Below are positions 41,776 through 51,543 of a DNA stretch of 64,000 bases, one piece after another. The notes beneath the pieces are model-generated. The model did not search any database. It was not told where the DNA came from and saw only the letters and a program-made list of their open reading frames with translations. Location: the NCBI GenBank assembly GCA_944372115.1, contig CALVYH010000003.1:1-64000 (forward strand), written 5' to 3'. Position numbers and translations under genes: made by a program. Each line of letters opens with the position of its first letter. Within the stretch, counting starts at the first letter, position 1. This DNA is from an uncultured Bacilli bacterium. Lineage in GTDB: Bacteria; Bacillota_I; Bacilli_A; RFN20; CAG-826.

Positions 41776-42825
41776 TTAGCCTTTAATACCACTTCTAGAA
41801 ACACCTCTCATAATATACTTATGGAAGAATATAAAGAGGATAAATAGTGGCAAAGTAACAACAACGGAACCAGCCATTTTACCTGGTTGGTTATCGCTAA
41901 ATTCTGAAGAGAATGAAGCCATTAATCCGTTTGAAACTAATCTAATATCATAATCATCGCCGAAAATAACTGAATGTTGAATTCTTCCATTAGCAACAAG
42001 TTGAGGCCAAACGTAAGCATTCCATCCACCCATCAGCGAAAGAATAATAATTGTAACAATAGTTGGCATACCGATTGGAATCATAACTTTTAAAAGATAT
42101 TTCCAGTCTGTATAACCATCAACTTTAGCAGCTAAATATAATTCGTTAGGAATTTGTTGGAACGTTTGTCTTAAATAGAAAATATAGAAAACAGAAACAC
42201 CATGTACCAAAATAAGTGCATAGAATGTATTTTCCCAATTAAATTCCTTGACCAATGCATAATTAGTAATAACCATCATTTCACCAGGAATCATCATAGT
42301 TGCTAAAATAACTAAGAAAAGTGCATTTTTGCCTTTAAAATTTAATCTTGCAAAAGCAAAAGCGGCTAAAACAGAAGTAATAACTGTAACCAACATTCCG
42401 CCTGCTGCACTAATAAATGTATTCAAAAAATAAATCCAGAATGATGTTTTTTCTTGAACAATTCCTAAATTATCAACATATGTTGGAGCAAAAACCGAAA
42501 CATAATTTTCAAAAGTAAAAGGAATTGGCAAAAGTGTAATTGTATTATTGCTCTTATTCATTTCAAATGTTGTTTGAGAAATGAATGATGTTGAAATCAT
42601 AAAAAGGAATGGTAAAAGAATAAAAATTGCAAAGACAATTAAGAAAATATACATTAAAGTTTGCGAAAAAATTAATTTTGGTAAATAACTTTTACCAATT
42701 GTATATTCACCTTGTTTCTTATTACCTCTATGTTCGAGACGATATCTCTCACTTTCAGCTAACTTTTTATTACCAGTTTCTAAGTAAGCTTGTAATTCTT
42801 GTTCACTCTTAATAGCGTTTCTCAT
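41776..42825 (-). CDS. CUT1 permease, MalG-like
   Basis: A 349-residue, six-helix inner-membrane subunit. Its N-terminus is longer than usual: about 65 polar residues (AYLETGNKKLAESERYRLEH). The EAA motif reads LYLAAKVDGYTDWKYLLKVM, followed by PIGMPTIVTIIILSLMGGW. It ends YIMRGVSRSGIKG. It lies 12 nt after the MalF-like gene. A Shine-Dalgarno (aaggagg) is visible. Confidence 0.94.
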   Translation of the reverse strand: MRNAIKSEQELQAYLETGNKKLAESERYRLEHRGNKKQGEYTIGKSYLPKLIFSQTLMYIFLIVFAIFILLPFLFMISTSFISQTTFEMNKSNNTITLLPIPFTFENYVSVFAPTYVDNLGIVQEKTSFWIYFLNTFISAAGGMLVTVITSVLAAFAFARLNFKGKNALFLVILATMMIPGEMMVITNYALVKEFNWENTFYALILVHGVSVFYIFYLRQTFQQIPNELYLAAKVDGYTDWKYLLKVMIPIGMPTIVTIIILSLMGGWNAYVWPQLVANGRIQHSVIFGDDYDIRLVSNGLMASFSSEFSDNQPGKMAGSVVVTLPLFILFIFFHKYIMRGVSRSGIKG

Positions 42826-42837
42826 TATAAAACCTCC

Positions 42838-44082
42838 TTAATAGTGGACTCTTTTCTTACTAACAGCAAATTGAATGGCTGTAATTAAAAGAATAATAAT
42901 TAAAAGTACAATACTTCCTGCGGCAGCATACCCTGGATTTAATGGATTTATTTGTTTCATATCGCGATATAAATAACCGACAACCGTAATCCATTCAACA
43001 CCTTGATATCCACCAAAGAAATAGTTGTTTTGTGAAATATAAATCGATCTAACATCAGTATACATTTTGAATGCACCAATGAATGATGTTATTGTAATAT
43101 AAAGAATTTGTGGAGAAAGTAATGGAACAGTGATTTTTCTAAAAATTTTTGCTCCGCTTGCTCCATCAATTCTGGCAGCATCATAATATTGCTTGTCAAT
43201 TGTAGATAATCCTGAAAGGAAAACTAAAATTTTGAAAGCCATTTGATTCCAAACTGAATAAGTTACAATAACAACTCCTTGAGCCCATCTTGGAGCACCT
43301 TCTGTAACCCATTGTTGATTCAAACCAAAAAGAGTATTAAATAAGCCACCACCAACAGCTCCATTGGTATAGCTTGTAAAAATAAGGTTAAAAACCATAC
43401 CTAATGCAATTGTATTTGTAACATATGGTAAAAAGAAAACAGTTTGAAAAAATCCCTTTAAAAACTTAATTCTATGAATAAAATAAGCAATTAAAAGGGA
43501 AACCAAAATGGTTAATGGAACTTCTAAAATAACAAGTTCAAAAGTATTCCATAAACTCTTAATGAATAATGAGGTAGGAATATTTTGACCAAATAAATTA
43601 ATTGAATAACTAGTATTACTAAAAAGATATGTAAAATTTCCAAAACCAAAAGTTGTTGGATAAGGAGCTTCAGTACAAACAATTCCACTTCCTCCAACAG
43701 CACTCATATCTTCGCAAATTGTTGAATTTCCTTTAATGATATTAGCAATTGAGAAAGAACCTGCTCCGTCTACCCATGTAAAATCTTCGGTAAAAGCGAT
43801 AATGAAGCTATTAAAGATTGGATAAATCATGAATAAACAGATTAAAATGAAAGCAGGAATTAAAACCAAGAAAGCTAAAAGGTTTTGATTCATGTGGAAT
43901 AATCTTTTTTTTGCTTCTAATGGTCTATTAATATTAAATTTGCATGTTCCGTCAGCATTATAATAATAAGATTCTTCGTGCCCTCTATGTCTTAATCTTA
44001 AATATAAGTTATAGAAGGATTCTTTTACTTTGTTGAAGAAACTATTTTTCTTACTCGCATTATTTTCCATAACAATTACCAA
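42838..44082 (-). CDS. CUT1 permease, MalF-like
   Basis: A 414-residue permease with a ~75-residue charged cytosolic N-terminus (LRHRGHEESYYYNADGTCKF) before the first helix, and an extracytoplasmic insert of about 75 residues between helices 1 and 2 (WVDGAGSFSIANIIKGNSTI). The latter makes it larger than the companion MalF at 32471. The EAA motif is YYDAARIDGASGAKIFRKIT, followed by VPLLSPQILYITITSFIG. It ends IQFAVSKKRVHY. The start chosen at 44082 gives MVIVMENNASKK; the inner ATG four codons on is an alternative. Confidence 0.92.
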   Translation of the reverse strand: MVIVMENNASKKNSFFNKVKESFYNLYLRLRHRGHEESYYYNADGTCKFNINRPLEAKKRLFHMNQNLLAFLVLIPAFILICLFMIYPIFNSFIIAFTEDFTWVDGAGSFSIANIIKGNSTICEDMSAVGGSGIVCTEAPYPTTFGFGNFTYLFSNTSYSINLFGQNIPTSLFIKSLWNTFELVILEVPLTILVSLLIAYFIHRIKFLKGFFQTVFFLPYVTNTIALGMVFNLIFTSYTNGAVGGGLFNTLFGLNQQWVTEGAPRWAQGVVIVTYSVWNQMAFKILVFLSGLSTIDKQYYDAARIDGASGAKIFRKITVPLLSPQILYITITSFIGAFKMYTDVRSIYISQNNYFFGGYQGVEWITVVGYLYRDMKQINPLNPGYAAAGSIVLLIIILLITAIQFAVSKKRVHY

Positions 44083-44085
44083 AAA

Positions 44086-45870
44086 TTAATAAATTCTTTC
44101 TCCAGTTTCTTCAAAAACATAAATACGTTTAGCAGAGAAATTTAAGATTTCTTTACCAACACATTCTTTTGCAAGTTCTGAAGAAATAATGATTTTGACA
44201 TGTCCTTCTTCAAGTCCAACAACATCACCAATAACAGATATATCTCTACCGATATGTTCGATATTAAAAACTTTAACTGCAATTGGTCCGTTTGGATCTA
44301 AAACGAAGGATTCAGCTCTAATACCAATTTTGCATTCTCTAATAGGATTTAAACGTCCTTCTAAGGAAGCAATAATCTTTTCTATTCTCTCTTTTGATTC
44401 CTCTGAATCAATTCCATTTGAATTTCTTAAAATTTCAATTTGATAATCTTTAATTTTCTTTGTGCCTTCCCAATCGCTATCTTTATATAAATCTTCGATT
44501 TGATGTGCAAAAGGAATAACATCAATTGCAACCTTAGCTTTTTGAACGAGTTTTTTAATTTTTTTAAGTCCGTTTGGAGAAGATGCCGCTTCAACTTCTT
44601 CTATTTCTTTTAAAACTGCATTAACAAGGACTTTTTCTTCATCGTTATTAGTTTTAACTCTACTAACTTCCATTTTTCCTCTAGCAATTGCAATTTTATC
44701 TTTAATATTTAAAAGTATTTTTTCGACTTCATCCTCACTTGCAGAAGAAATGTTTTGAACTTCGCTGTTATAAACATCAATAACGCTTTGATCATCATAT
44801 TTGCAAAGAGATTTTTTAATCTTTTTAAGACCTTTTAAAAGTTGTTTGTTCTCAATTGATGGTAATGTAGCGTTTAAATAACAATCAAATTCAGGTAAAG
44901 ATTGGTTATTTTCTTCATTGTTTGCTTTTTTATCTTTTTTAGTTTCGAATTCGTTTATACCAGAAATAATATTTGTGCCGCAAACATTACAATATTTACC
45001 ATTATGAGAAACAACATTACCACAATTAGGGCAGATAACCTCTTCAATGTGTACTTTGTCTAATTCTGGGGAAGATAAAACTTCTTTTTCCGCCATATAA
45101 AGTTTTCCGTTTTCAATTCTTCCATCAAAAACATTGATTGCAGGTGTACCTAAGAATTTAGCAACGAATAAATTAGCAGGTTCATCATAAACTTTTTGTG
45201 GCTCATCTTTTTGTTGAACAATTCCATCTTTCATAACAACAATAAAATCAGAAATTGACATTGCTTCTTCTTGGTCGTGTGTAACGAAAACTGTTGTAAT
45301 TCCAGTTTCTTTTTGGATTCTCTTAATTTCTTCTCTTGTTTGAAGTCTTAATCTAGCATCAAGATTTGATAAAGGTTCATCAAGTAAAAGGACTCTTGGT
45401 CTTTTTGCTAAAGCTCTGGCAATAGCGACTCTTTGTTGTTGACCACCAGATAATTCTTTTGGTTTTCTATCTAATAATTTTTCAATATTAACAATTTTTG
45501 CATTTTCAAGTGCAATAGCACATTTTTCATCAAATGTAAGTTTAGGGACGACATTATCTAAAGGGAACATAATGTTTTGTCTAACATTAAAGTGTGGGTA
45601 AAGAGCATAGTTTTGGAAAACTAAACCAATACCACGATTTTCTGGAGGTACGTTGGTAACATCTTCATTACCGAAATATATTTTTCCTTCGGTAGGATTA
45701 TGAATTCCAGCAATCATATAGAGAGTGGTTGATTTACCACATCCAGAAGGTCCTAAAAGTCCACACAATTTTCCATCAGGAATATCGAAAGTCATATTAT
45801 TAACAGCAACTGTTTTAGCGCCTTTCTTTCCTTCAAATGTTTTAACGAGGTTTTGAATCTTAACTTCCAT
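44086..45870 (-). CDS. MsmX/MalK-type ABC ATPase with zinc-ribbon insertion in its regulatory domain
   Basis: The ATPase core is normal: Walker A GPSGCGKST (40-48), Q-loop FQNYALYPHF (85-94), signature LSGGQQQ (140-146, ordinary spacing) and LLLDEPLSNLDA. The C-terminal TOBE/OB domain is split. After about residue 270 comes an insertion to about 508. It begins with a four-Cys ribbon (Cys280, 283, 294, 297; CPNCG...CNVCG) and continues with two helical repeats, each opening GLKKIKK. The TOBE end resumes at about 514-520 (KIGIRAE). Family members have about 360-380 residues; this one has 594. It heads the operon, with Shine-Dalgarno aaaaggatg. Confidence 0.92.
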   Translation of the reverse strand: MEVKIQNLVKTFEGKKGAKTVAVNNMTFDIPDGKLCGLLGPSGCGKSTTLYMIAGIHNPTEGKIYFGNEDVTNVPPENRGIGLVFQNYALYPHFNVRQNIMFPLDNVVPKLTFDEKCAIALENAKIVNIEKLLDRKPKELSGGQQQRVAIARALAKRPRVLLLDEPLSNLDARLRLQTREEIKRIQKETGITTVFVTHDQEEAMSISDFIVVMKDGIVQQKDEPQKVYDEPANLFVAKFLGTPAINVFDGRIENGKLYMAEKEVLSSPELDKVHIEEVICPNCGNVVSHNGKYCNVCGTNIISGINEFETKKDKKANNEENNQSLPEFDCYLNATLPSIENKQLLKGLKKIKKSLCKYDDQSVIDVYNSEVQNISSASEDEVEKILLNIKDKIAIARGKMEVSRVKTNNDEEKVLVNAVLKEIEEVEAASSPNGLKKIKKLVQKAKVAIDVIPFAHQIEDLYKDSDWEGTKKIKDYQIEILRNSNGIDSEESKERIEKIIASLEGRLNPIRECKIGIRAESFVLDPNGPIAVKVFNIEHIGRDISVIGDVVGLEEGHVKIIISSELAKECVGKEILNFSAKRIYVFEETGERIY

Positions 45871-45988
45871 AAAATAAGCATCCTTTTAAATTATTGAATT
45901 ACATTTTAACATTTTAGAATACTAAAAAAAATGTAAAACTTTATAATCTTAAAAAACTAATATAAAAAAAGAAAATTTTCGATAATTA

Positions 45989-47146
45989 TCATAAATTTTT
46001 ATCATTTTTCTGAATTAATTTTACCCTTTCATTTACTTGATTAGATAGTTTGTCTTCCGTTTCCTTATTTAAAAACCAAACACTATTTTTTGTGTCAATA
46101 ACTCTAGTAACAGAAATTAAATCTCCTATTGAAGTATGATGTTTAGTAAAAATAATTATTAAATAATCAATTAAATAAAATAATCCTAAAGTAAAATATC
46201 CAACAAATGCTTCAGCTGAAATAAACAAATATTTAACAAAAATTTGAATCTTTTTTACTTGATACTCTTCTTTTCTAATTAAACCAAGCTTCATCATTCT
46301 CATTGATAAAGTTTCGCCGTTTTTTGATAACAGTGGAATTAAAATAAAATAAATTAATAAAGCTATAGTTAAAGAAATATAAAAAACATAACGCCCAATT
46401 CTTTCTAAATCTATATAAATTTCATAGTATTTATCAGTTTCTCTTAAATAAAAACAAGCTTGATGATAACTTCCAGGATAAGCATCTGTATCTGCAAAAA
46501 TTCTTAAATAAGCTCTAATATAAGATTGGTTTTCATTAGCAGAAAAAGATTTAGATTCATCTTTAGTATAAGTTACTCCATTATAAATTACTTGATTATA
46601 AATACCTATATTTGAAGAAGCCACTTCTCCATCTTCATCAAAAGTTAATGGATCAGAGCTTTTATCGCCATTAATAATATAAAAAGCTTTAAAATTTGGA
46701 TACTCTTCATTATCGATATTGCAAACATTTTTATAAAACCATTCATTTAATTCCTCATGATTAGGAACTTCATCAAAAATAATGTTATATCCATTTATTT
46801 TATCTAAATAATTAAAATAAAAGTTATAAAGCATTTTTAAAAATATCATATGTGAATCATATGTAAAATAACCATTTTCATCAGTTAATTTATCTGCGGA
46901 AATATAATTTACTTCAGTTAATGGTTCTTCATCGATACCAGAATCATCAAAAAATAATCCGCTATCAACCTGTATTTCTTTTACTTCTTTTAACTTTTGA
47001 GGAATATGAAAACCGTAATCAATATACCCCTCAACAGTAGGTAAATAGGTTGGGATAATAAGAATAATAATAAATAATAAATCTAAAATATATCCGAAAG
47101 TTCTCTTTCCTAAAGAACCATAATGAATCGATCTAATCTTCTCCAT
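45989..47146 (-). CDS. RDD-family membrane protein, array member 1
   Basis: A 385-residue membrane protein with the RDD-type opening (LGKRTFGYILDLLFIIILII: Arg, then an Asp inside helix 1). A large extracytoplasmic region (about 37-235) is inserted before a second helix (FYISLTIALLIYFILIPLL). GETLSMRMMKLGLIRKEE follows, the conserved loop after helix 2 (RDD: G-x-T-x-G-K-r). It ends with a further helical pair and HTSIGDLISVTRVID, matching the RDD H-D-l-x-x-T-x-V end. Function of RDD proteins is mostly unknown; some are ion antiporters or secretion-linked. Its ATG lies inside the end of array member 2. Confidence 0.8.
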   Translation of the reverse strand: MEKIRSIHYGSLGKRTFGYILDLLFIIILIIPTYLPTVEGYIDYGFHIPQKLKEVKEIQVDSGLFFDDSGIDEEPLTEVNYISADKLTDENGYFTYDSHMIFLKMLYNFYFNYLDKINGYNIIFDEVPNHEELNEWFYKNVCNIDNEEYPNFKAFYIINGDKSSDPLTFDEDGEVASSNIGIYNQVIYNGVTYTKDESKSFSANENQSYIRAYLRIFADTDAYPGSYHQACFYLRETDKYYEIYIDLERIGRYVFYISLTIALLIYFILIPLLSKNGETLSMRMMKLGLIRKEEYQVKKIQIFVKYLFISAEAFVGYFTLGLFYLIDYLIIIFTKHHTSIGDLISVTRVIDTKNSVWFLNKETEDKLSNQVNERVKLIQKNDKNL

Positions 47147-48125
47147 TTATTTTGTCTGCCTCTAATTCTTCAAAATTATTATAAATGATAGATTCTTTTT
47201 TATTTGCAACCCTAGAAAAAGATAAAAGATCAAGAAGCGAAGCGTTTTCTCTATTCATTAAAGTCGCTAACCAATTAAATAAAAAATACCCTCCATAAAT
47301 TGGTGCTAAAATAAAAACATTATCTTCAAAAAGAATAACAATTAATAAAATAACCATCGGAACATTTCTAATCAAAAAGAAATATCTTTTTTGATATAGA
47401 CCATCTTTAGAAACCAAAGCTATTTTTGTTAAAAACCTCCCTAAAGTGAATCCATATTTATTTGTAACTGGAGGAATAACAAAAATTAAGAAATAAGGTA
47501 TGAAAGCTGAAAAGAATATACGATAAACCCCTTTTTGAACGATTGAATTTCTAGCTATTTCATAAAAACTATCATTATAAAGATCACTGAAAATTTCACG
47601 ATAATGTCGAGAATAAAATGTTAAAAGGTCAGCTTTAGCATCATCAGTTAAATCCTTCGTCTTATCTTCATCTTCATAATATTTAGCTTTTATTACTCCG
47701 ATTTTAGAAGTATCTATTTTTCCATTTTCATCATATTGATATTCAAAATAAGTATAATCGGTTCCAAGTTGAAGGATTTTCTCGTTATATTCTTCAACTT
47801 TATAACAACTTCTTTCTCCACCATTTTCCTTATAAAATGAAGAGCCAAAATATTTATCAGTTAAATAATAATTTTCAACAACTTCTTGATACTTAATATA
47901 ATCTGAAGAATTTAATTGATTATAATACCCATTTTTATCTTTTATTAATAAACCCGAATAAACTTGGGCTTTAGCAACTATTTGATCTTCATCGTAAGAA
48001 TTAAATATATATTTAAAAATAAATGTTGATGCGATGAAAAATAAAACACCAAAAATAATGAAATCTATACAAATTCCAAGGAATCTTAACGACATTTTTG
48101 GATAAACAATTCTTTTATTTTCCAT
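47133..48125 (-). CDS. RDD-family membrane protein, array member 2
   Basis: A 330-residue paralogue of its neighbours. The opening is PKMSLRFLGICIDFIIFGVL (R, then D in helix 1). The extracytoplasmic region (about 38-205) is Tyr/Asp-rich. It contains helices at about 206-222, then the GFTLGRFLTKIALVSKDG loop, two more helices, and ENASLLDLLSFSRVANKKES. Shine-Dalgarno gaaggga precedes the start. Overlap with member 1 (14 nt) indicates one transcript. Confidence 0.8.
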   Translation of the reverse strand: MENKRIVYPKMSLRFLGICIDFIIFGVLFFIASTFIFKYIFNSYDEDQIVAKAQVYSGLLIKDKNGYYNQLNSSDYIKYQEVVENYYLTDKYFGSSFYKENGGERSCYKVEEYNEKILQLGTDYTYFEYQYDENGKIDTSKIGVIKAKYYEDEDKTKDLTDDAKADLLTFYSRHYREIFSDLYNDSFYEIARNSIVQKGVYRIFFSAFIPYFLIFVIPPVTNKYGFTLGRFLTKIALVSKDGLYQKRYFFLIRNVPMVILLIVILFEDNVFILAPIYGGYFLFNWLATLMNRENASLLDLLSFSRVANKKESIIYNNFEELEADKINGED

Positions 48126-48192
48126 TTAAAACATCCCTTCAAAATTTAAGTATATTAACTTTATCAAAAAATGAACTTAAATAATATAAAAA

Positions 48193-49290
48193 TTAACTTA
48201 ATATATCTTCTTTAATTAAGTAAGTTTTACTTATAACCTCGAATAAATTCTTATTTCTTTTATTAACTAAAATAAAGATAAGATTAAATAATATAAATAA
48301 GAATCCTATAAATGGAAGAGTATATAAAGTTAAATAAGAAGAATAATTTTTAATACCTATTTTAAAGATAGGTATTAAAAATAATATTGGAAAACATTCA
48401 ACACTTTTAATTAAAAAAAGGAATAAACATTCTAAATTATTAATATATGACTTATCTTTTTCTTTAATTCTTTCTACTTTAACTAAATTTTCGCCAATAC
48501 TTTCTTTTTTCTTTGAAAAAGCAGGATAAATGAAAAACAAAATAAAAGAAACTAGAAAAAACGTTATTAATGCACAATAAAAATAATTATCATTAATAAT
48601 TTTATCATTTTCATTTATTTTGTTTCGTAAAAGTAAATAAGAAGTTGAATTATCTAACGAAACTAAATCATTAACTTTAATATCATTTAATAAATATTCA
48701 TAAAATTTTGTAAATAAAACGCTTAAATTTGCATAATCTTCATACCCCTTAACACTCATTTCTTCATCTTCGTTAAAAAGTAAAATAAACTCATCTTGAT
48801 ATTCTTGTTTTAAAGAAACACTGTTATTGATTAAATAAACATCTTTTTCAAAAAAAGGTGATAAAAATTCTAACTTTAAATTATTTAAAGAAGAAACATC
48901 TTCTTTTTTTATACCAACAAAATAATTATAAAAAACATCGTATTTTGAAGTTTCTTCATTATTTTTAACTAAAAATTTGCAAAAATAATAAAATGTTTTA
49001 CTTAAAGAATCACTTAAAGAATATTTATCGCTACTTTCACTATCATCAAAAAATAAAAGTTCATGTTCATATAAAAGATTGAAAATTTCTTTTTCACCCT
49101 TCTCATTCTCTTTAATTAAATTATCATAAGAAATTATTGGTCTTGATATTTGAAATATAACAAGATTAAAAATAACTAATGAAAGTATTAAAGAAGTAAT
49201 AATATCAATAAAAAAAGAAAACATTCTATCTTTTAAAGTGACTTTCTCATTAAAACTACTTACTTCTTTTTTAATATCTTTATTTTCCAT
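48193..49290 (-). CDS. RDD-family membrane protein, array member 3
   Basis: A paralogue of about 365 residues. An in-frame GTG at 49308 would add six residues; ATG49290 is preferred because it begins MENKDIKKEVSSFNEKV, a polar N-terminus like its neighbours. RDD-like opening LKDRMFSFFIDIITSLILSL, extracytoplasmic region to about 225, a helix, then KESIGENLVKVERIKEKD in the post-helix 2 loop position. It ends NKNLFEVISKTYLIKEDIL. No Shine-Dalgarno is clear. Confidence 0.75.
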   Translation of the reverse strand: MENKDIKKEVSSFNEKVTLKDRMFSFFIDIITSLILSLVIFNLVIFQISRPIISYDNLIKENEKGEKEIFNLLYEHELLFFDDSESSDKYSLSDSLSKTFYYFCKFLVKNNEETSKYDVFYNYFVGIKKEDVSSLNNLKLEFLSPFFEKDVYLINNSVSLKQEYQDEFILLFNEDEEMSVKGYEDYANLSVLFTKFYEYLLNDIKVNDLVSLDNSTSYLLLRNKINENDKIINDNYFYCALITFFLVSFILFFIYPAFSKKKESIGENLVKVERIKEKDKSYINNLECLFLFLIKSVECFPILFLIPIFKIGIKNYSSYLTLYTLPFIGFLFILFNLIFILVNKRNKNLFEVISKTYLIKEDILS

Positions 49291-49362
49291 ACTTAGAAAA
49301 AATAACACAATTTTGATAAATATATATAATTAATTTTTCTTTAAAATCTTAACAAACTATTT

Positions 49363-50310
49363 TTACCTTCCTTCATTTTTCTTCTTACTATATAAATACT
49401 CTTCATAATTTAAATAAAATTTCTTATTTTCATTACTTAAACTATAGGATTGAGATAAATATTCGTTTAAATTTTGGTGAGAAATAGAAAAAATCATCAT
49501 CCCTATACTTATTAATAAGGGAATAAAAAATGTAAAAAGAGATAATAAAAATTCAAGGAAGAAAAAGTATAAAAACTTAATTAAGAAATCTTTTTTAGAT
49601 AATGAAAATCCATTTACTTTTAAATTTCCAAATCTAAAAATTAATTTTCCGATTGTTTTATTTCCTCTTTTTATAATTAAAGGAATAAAAAGATAAAATA
49701 TTAAAACACTAATAATAATTGATGAAACTAATAAAATAATTTGAAAAATAAATATTTTATTAGTTTCATTTTTATAAATATCGTTTTGAAGTAAATATCC
49801 TATCGCATTTTCATTAATTATATAAATATAAAATTCAACAAAATCTTTATCTAAAGCATCTACTTTTTCTTTTATTTCGTTACTTATTTCATCTTTATAA
49901 AATAAATTATTCCCATATTCTAACTTTAATTCGTTTAATAAATTATTGCCAAAAGAAGAAATACCACTATAACAATTTAAATTAATATAAAAGTAATTAA
50001 CTCTTTTTTCTAAATCTTTTCTTTTTTCATTATTAGAAATAGTTTTATTATTTTCATAATAATCACTAATTAAAATATATTCTTCATTACTTTTTATATA
50101 TAAAGAAGAATCTTCTATAACCGTGTTTATAGAAGATATACTTTCTTTATATATAGAAGTATTTGTATAAATAAAAAGTGAAGATAAAGTTAAAATTAAC
50201 GCTAAAAAGATAGTAATAAATATATCGATTATCGCACTAAAAAACCTTTTATATAAAGGAACATAATCATATTCTATTTCTATTACATTTTCTTTTTTTT
50301 CTTTTTCCAT
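49363..50310 (-). CDS. RDD-family membrane protein, array member 4
   Basis: A 315-residue paralogue. It opens VPLYKRFFSAIIDIFITIFL (R, then D in helix 1). A Ser/Asn/Tyr-rich extracytoplasmic region runs to about 185. A helix precedes GNKTIGKLIFRFGNLKVNG, the best-preserved RDD loop (G-x-T-I-G-K) of the five. It ends NLNEYLSQSYSLSNENKKF. An AT-rich possible -10 (TAAAAT) lies 9 nt before the ATG, so internal leaderless transcription is possible. Confidence 0.78.
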   Translation of the reverse strand: MEKEKKENVIEIEYDYVPLYKRFFSAIIDIFITIFLALILTLSSLFIYTNTSIYKESISSINTVIEDSSLYIKSNEEYILISDYYENNKTISNNEKRKDLEKRVNYFYINLNCYSGISSFGNNLLNELKLEYGNNLFYKDEISNEIKEKVDALDKDFVEFYIYIINENAIGYLLQNDIYKNETNKIFIFQIILLVSSIIISVLIFYLFIPLIIKRGNKTIGKLIFRFGNLKVNGFSLSKKDFLIKFLYFFFLEFLLSLFTFFIPLLISIGMMIFSISHQNLNEYLSQSYSLSNENKKFYLNYEEYLYSKKKNEGR

Positions 50311-50366
50311 CGTTTAATTATTTTATTAAATTTAAAAAATAATATAAAACTTATTTATTTCATTCT

Positions 50367-51536
50367 TTATTTCATTTCATTTATAAATTCATCACTTTTT
50401 TTAATAATTTCATTACTGCCTAAATTTATTAAAGAATAGTGTTTTTTATTTAAAAGAGGTAAAAACATATTAATTAATAAAAGTAGAAAAGAGAATATTG
50501 ATATATTAAAAATATTTATAAAACCTATAAAAATCATATTTAAATATGAAAAATAAAATAAAAATATAAAAATAAGCAATGAAAATAAGAATATTAAATA
50601 AAGAAGTATAAATTTTGTTAAATAATTTATAAATTTTAAATTTAAGTTAGTTTTTTTATTTGCCCCAACAAGTTTAAACATCTTCATCATTAAAGTTTGA
50701 TCTTTTTTGAAAATTAAAAGCGGAATTAAAAAATAAATAATAAAAGCTAATGTATAAGAAATAAATAGTTCATAAATTAAGTAAATATAATATTCATCAT
50801 TTAATTTTTTAAAATCAGAAAATGATAAATTATAATTACTATCATTACTTTCAAAATCTTTAATTAATTCATTATAAAAAAGTGAGTAATTATCTAAATA
50901 TTCATTATAAAACGAACTATATTCATTAGAATAATCTTCTTCAAAAATATATTTTGTTAATTTTAAAGCAACTTCTTCTTTAAAAAGAAAATAGTTAGTT
51001 TCTAAAAAGTTATTTTCATAATAATTAATAAAATATTTATTAAAAAGCTCTAAAATAAACTCATCATTTTTACTTTTATCTTTTGTTATATTATTTAAAC
51101 GATAATTAAATAAATAAAAATTTATATTTTCTTCACTATAATCATCAAAAATTTCATAATCTTTATATAAATTTCCTTTAAATTCATAGTTAATACCAAC
51201 TAAATAAGTTTTTAAGCTCCTTCTTATTTCTTTATAAATAGTATCTTCAAAAGAAATTAAGTTATTATCTTCTATTTCTAAAAGCGAAGAAGATTCGGAA
51301 ATTTTATATAAATTTCCTCTACTTTCATTAATTTCACTAATTTTATTACTTACACTAGGAATTAAAAAACCAATTTGATTAGTAAAAATACCTTGAATTA
51401 ATGAAAAAAGAATAAAAAATAAAGCAAAATCTAATAAAAATACTAAAAATCTCTTTTTTGAAGGAGCATTTTCATTTAAAGAATAATTAAAATTCTTATT
51501 AATATTTTTATCTTTTATTAAAAATATATTTTTCAT
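50367..51536 (-). CDS. RDD-family membrane protein, array member 5
   Basis: A 389-residue paralogue, first of the array after the SIR2 gene. The opening APSKKRFLVFLLDFALFFIL has R and D in the RDD positions. The extracytoplasmic region (about 50-255) is long and Tyr/Asn-rich. Then a helix, KDQTLMMKMFKLVGANKKTN (post-helix 2 loop), two helices, and KHYSLINLGSNEIIKKSDEF. Its ATG is 7 nt beyond the SIR2 stop, and no Shine-Dalgarno is evident. Confidence 0.77.
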   Translation of the reverse strand: MKNIFLIKDKNINKNFNYSLNENAPSKKRFLVFLLDFALFFILFSLIQGIFTNQIGFLIPSVSNKISEINESRGNLYKISESSSLLEIEDNNLISFEDTIYKEIRRSLKTYLVGINYEFKGNLYKDYEIFDDYSEENINFYLFNYRLNNITKDKSKNDEFILELFNKYFINYYENNFLETNYFLFKEEVALKLTKYIFEEDYSNEYSSFYNEYLDNYSLFYNELIKDFESNDSNYNLSFSDFKKLNDEYYIYLIYELFISYTLAFIIYFLIPLLIFKKDQTLMMKMFKLVGANKKTNLNLKFINYLTKFILLYLIFLFSLLIFIFLFYFSYLNMIFIGFINIFNISIFSFLLLLINMFLPLLNKKHYSLINLGSNEIIKKSDEFINEMK

Positions 51537-51543
51537 TTAAAAA

